From Salegentibacter salinarum (lineage in GTDB: Bacteria; Bacteroidota; Bacteroidia; Flavobacteriales; Flavobacteriaceae): 64,000 bases of DNA. Every line of letters starts with the position of its first letter. Positions within the stretch are counted from its first letter, which is position 1. The position numbers and the translations under genes are program-made. Below the pieces are notes generated by a model. The model saw only the letters and a program-made list of their open reading frames with translations. It was not told where the DNA came from and made no database searches. The DNA lies in the NCBI RefSeq assembly GCF_900168115.1, contig NZ_FUZC01000007.1, positions 1-64,000 on the forward strand, in the 5' to 3' direction. Shown here in pieces: positions 63,566 through 64,000 of the stretch.

Positions 63566-64000
63566 ATGTTACAATATAATTCATCAGCAATTACACCCAC
63601 TGCTAATTTTATTGATAATTTACATACCGGAATATTTCAGGAAATCCTCCCCGGAATTTTTATTATTAAAGGGGCTAAAAATGACAGAGGTTTTGACCAG
63701 GCCTACATGATCCTCAACCAAAAGAAAGAACTAATTTTAATTGATGCAGTAGAAGAAGCTTATCAGAAAGCTATTGCAAATCTTTTAAGTAATGGTTTTA
63801 TAATTCGCGCAATTTTAATTACTGGTAAAGATGTTCTAAATGACTGTTATATTGATCCGGATAGTTTATCAAAAAGCTTAGGAAATGCTGAGGTTTATAT
63901 TTCAACTGACATTTCACCTCAGGGCGTAGAAACTAAAGATCTTACCGATGAGGATTCCTTACTTAAAAAGTTTGAGTTAGAAGGGTATAAAGTACCGAAG
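63566..64000 (+). CDS. MBL-like protein without the metal motif (3' truncated by the window)
   Basis: 145 codons from ATG 63566 to the window end. EILPGIFIIKGAKNDRGFDQAYMIL and ELILIDAVEEAYQ follow the first strands of the MBL fold, and ILITGKDVLND stands where the HxHxDH motif (ILxTHxHxDH) is normally found; the two histidines are missing. Continues beyond the window, so the call is provisional. Confidence 0.5.
   Translation, partial: MLQYNSSAITPTANFIDNLHTGIFQEILPGIFIIKGAKNDRGFDQAYMILNQKKELILIDAVEEAYQKAIANLLSNGFIIRAILITGKDVLNDCYIDPDSLSKSLGNAEVYISTDISPQGVETKDLTDEDSLLKKFELEGYKVPK

Noticed and set aside
1-64000. CRISPR array, prophage, integrase, transposase or insertion sequence
   Set aside because: No spaced direct repeats, no terminal inverted repeats with a transposase frame and no phage structural proteins are visible.
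1-64000. tRNA or rRNA genes
   Set aside because: No cloverleaf-like sequence with T-loop GGTTCRA or known rRNA segment was recognised in the intergenic regions; a covariance-model scan would be needed to be sure.

Overview
The window looks like chromosome of a marine or halotolerant member of the Bacteroidota, most likely family Flavobacteriaceae (Gramella/Salegentibacter-like, by inference). Reasons: a type IX secretion sorting domain on the first protein, low GC with strongly A/T-biased codons, almost no Shine-Dalgarno sequences, RprX/RprY-style two-component genes, and many proteins of flavobacterial type. I see no tRNA, rRNA, CRISPR array, integrase, transposase or phage gene.

Layout. 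(1) 1-4.4 kb: the end of a secreted malectin/T9SS protein, then a four-gene CDP-deoxyhexose cassette (rfbF, rfbG, a cupin-type sugar isomerase and an SDR with an altered active site). (2) 4.5-14 kb: a two-component system, an outer-membrane protein, glucokinase, PEP synthase, a WG-repeat protein and a zinc alcohol dehydrogenase. (3) 14-24.5 kb: stress and envelope genes (serine hydrolase, TlpA-like thioredoxin, nitroreductase, beta-barrel protein, Hsp20) mixed with decayed genes: rsgA, an alpha/beta hydrolase tail, a response regulator, a P-type ATPase piece joined to a VOC-protein piece, and an AraC regulator with a damaged C-terminus. A 46-bp perfect palindrome lies at the start of the broken response regulator. 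(4) 24.9-30.4 kb: aceE-aceF-lpdA, a pyruvate dehydrogenase operon with the one-chain E1. (5) 30.9-36.6 kb: LLM flavin oxidoreductase, GH13 enzyme, ASRT-family protein, aldonolactone-oxidase-like flavoprotein, a second divergent ASRT protein and an EamA transporter. (6) 36.9-41 kb: small membrane protein, class I fructose-bisphosphate aldolase, lipoprotein, a helical protein paralogous to one at 23.1 kb, a broken PAS kinase and a DUF2267 protein. (7) 41.2-53.6 kb: a very tight 12-gene operon for a sugar conjugate (four sugar-nucleotide SDR modules, one fused to a glycoside hydrolase; zinc dehydrogenase; Gfo/Idh oxidoreductase; GT4; three CgeB-like glycosyltransferases; methyltransferase; small acidic protein). 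(8) 53.8-57 kb: two paralogous AraC regulators and a degenerate Gfo/Idh paralogue. (9) 57.5-64 kb: YciE-type ferritin-like protein, SPW membrane protein and manganese catalase in one operon, then MBL hydrolase, SDR, AI-2E permease, sulfotransferase-like protein and the start of an MBL-like protein without metal ligands.

Reading as a whole (inference): regions 2-6 bring together carbon-flow enzymes at the glucose, fructose-bisphosphate, PEP and pyruvate nodes with stress proteins, which suggests a stress or starvation survival island. A short inverted motif, TGAT-N4-ATCA, recurs upstream of several of these genes. The two best candidates for an undescribed system are the 41.2-53.6 kb glycoconjugate operon, with its glycosidase-epimerase fusion, and the ASRT/flavoprotein/GH13 operon at 30.9-36.6 kb.
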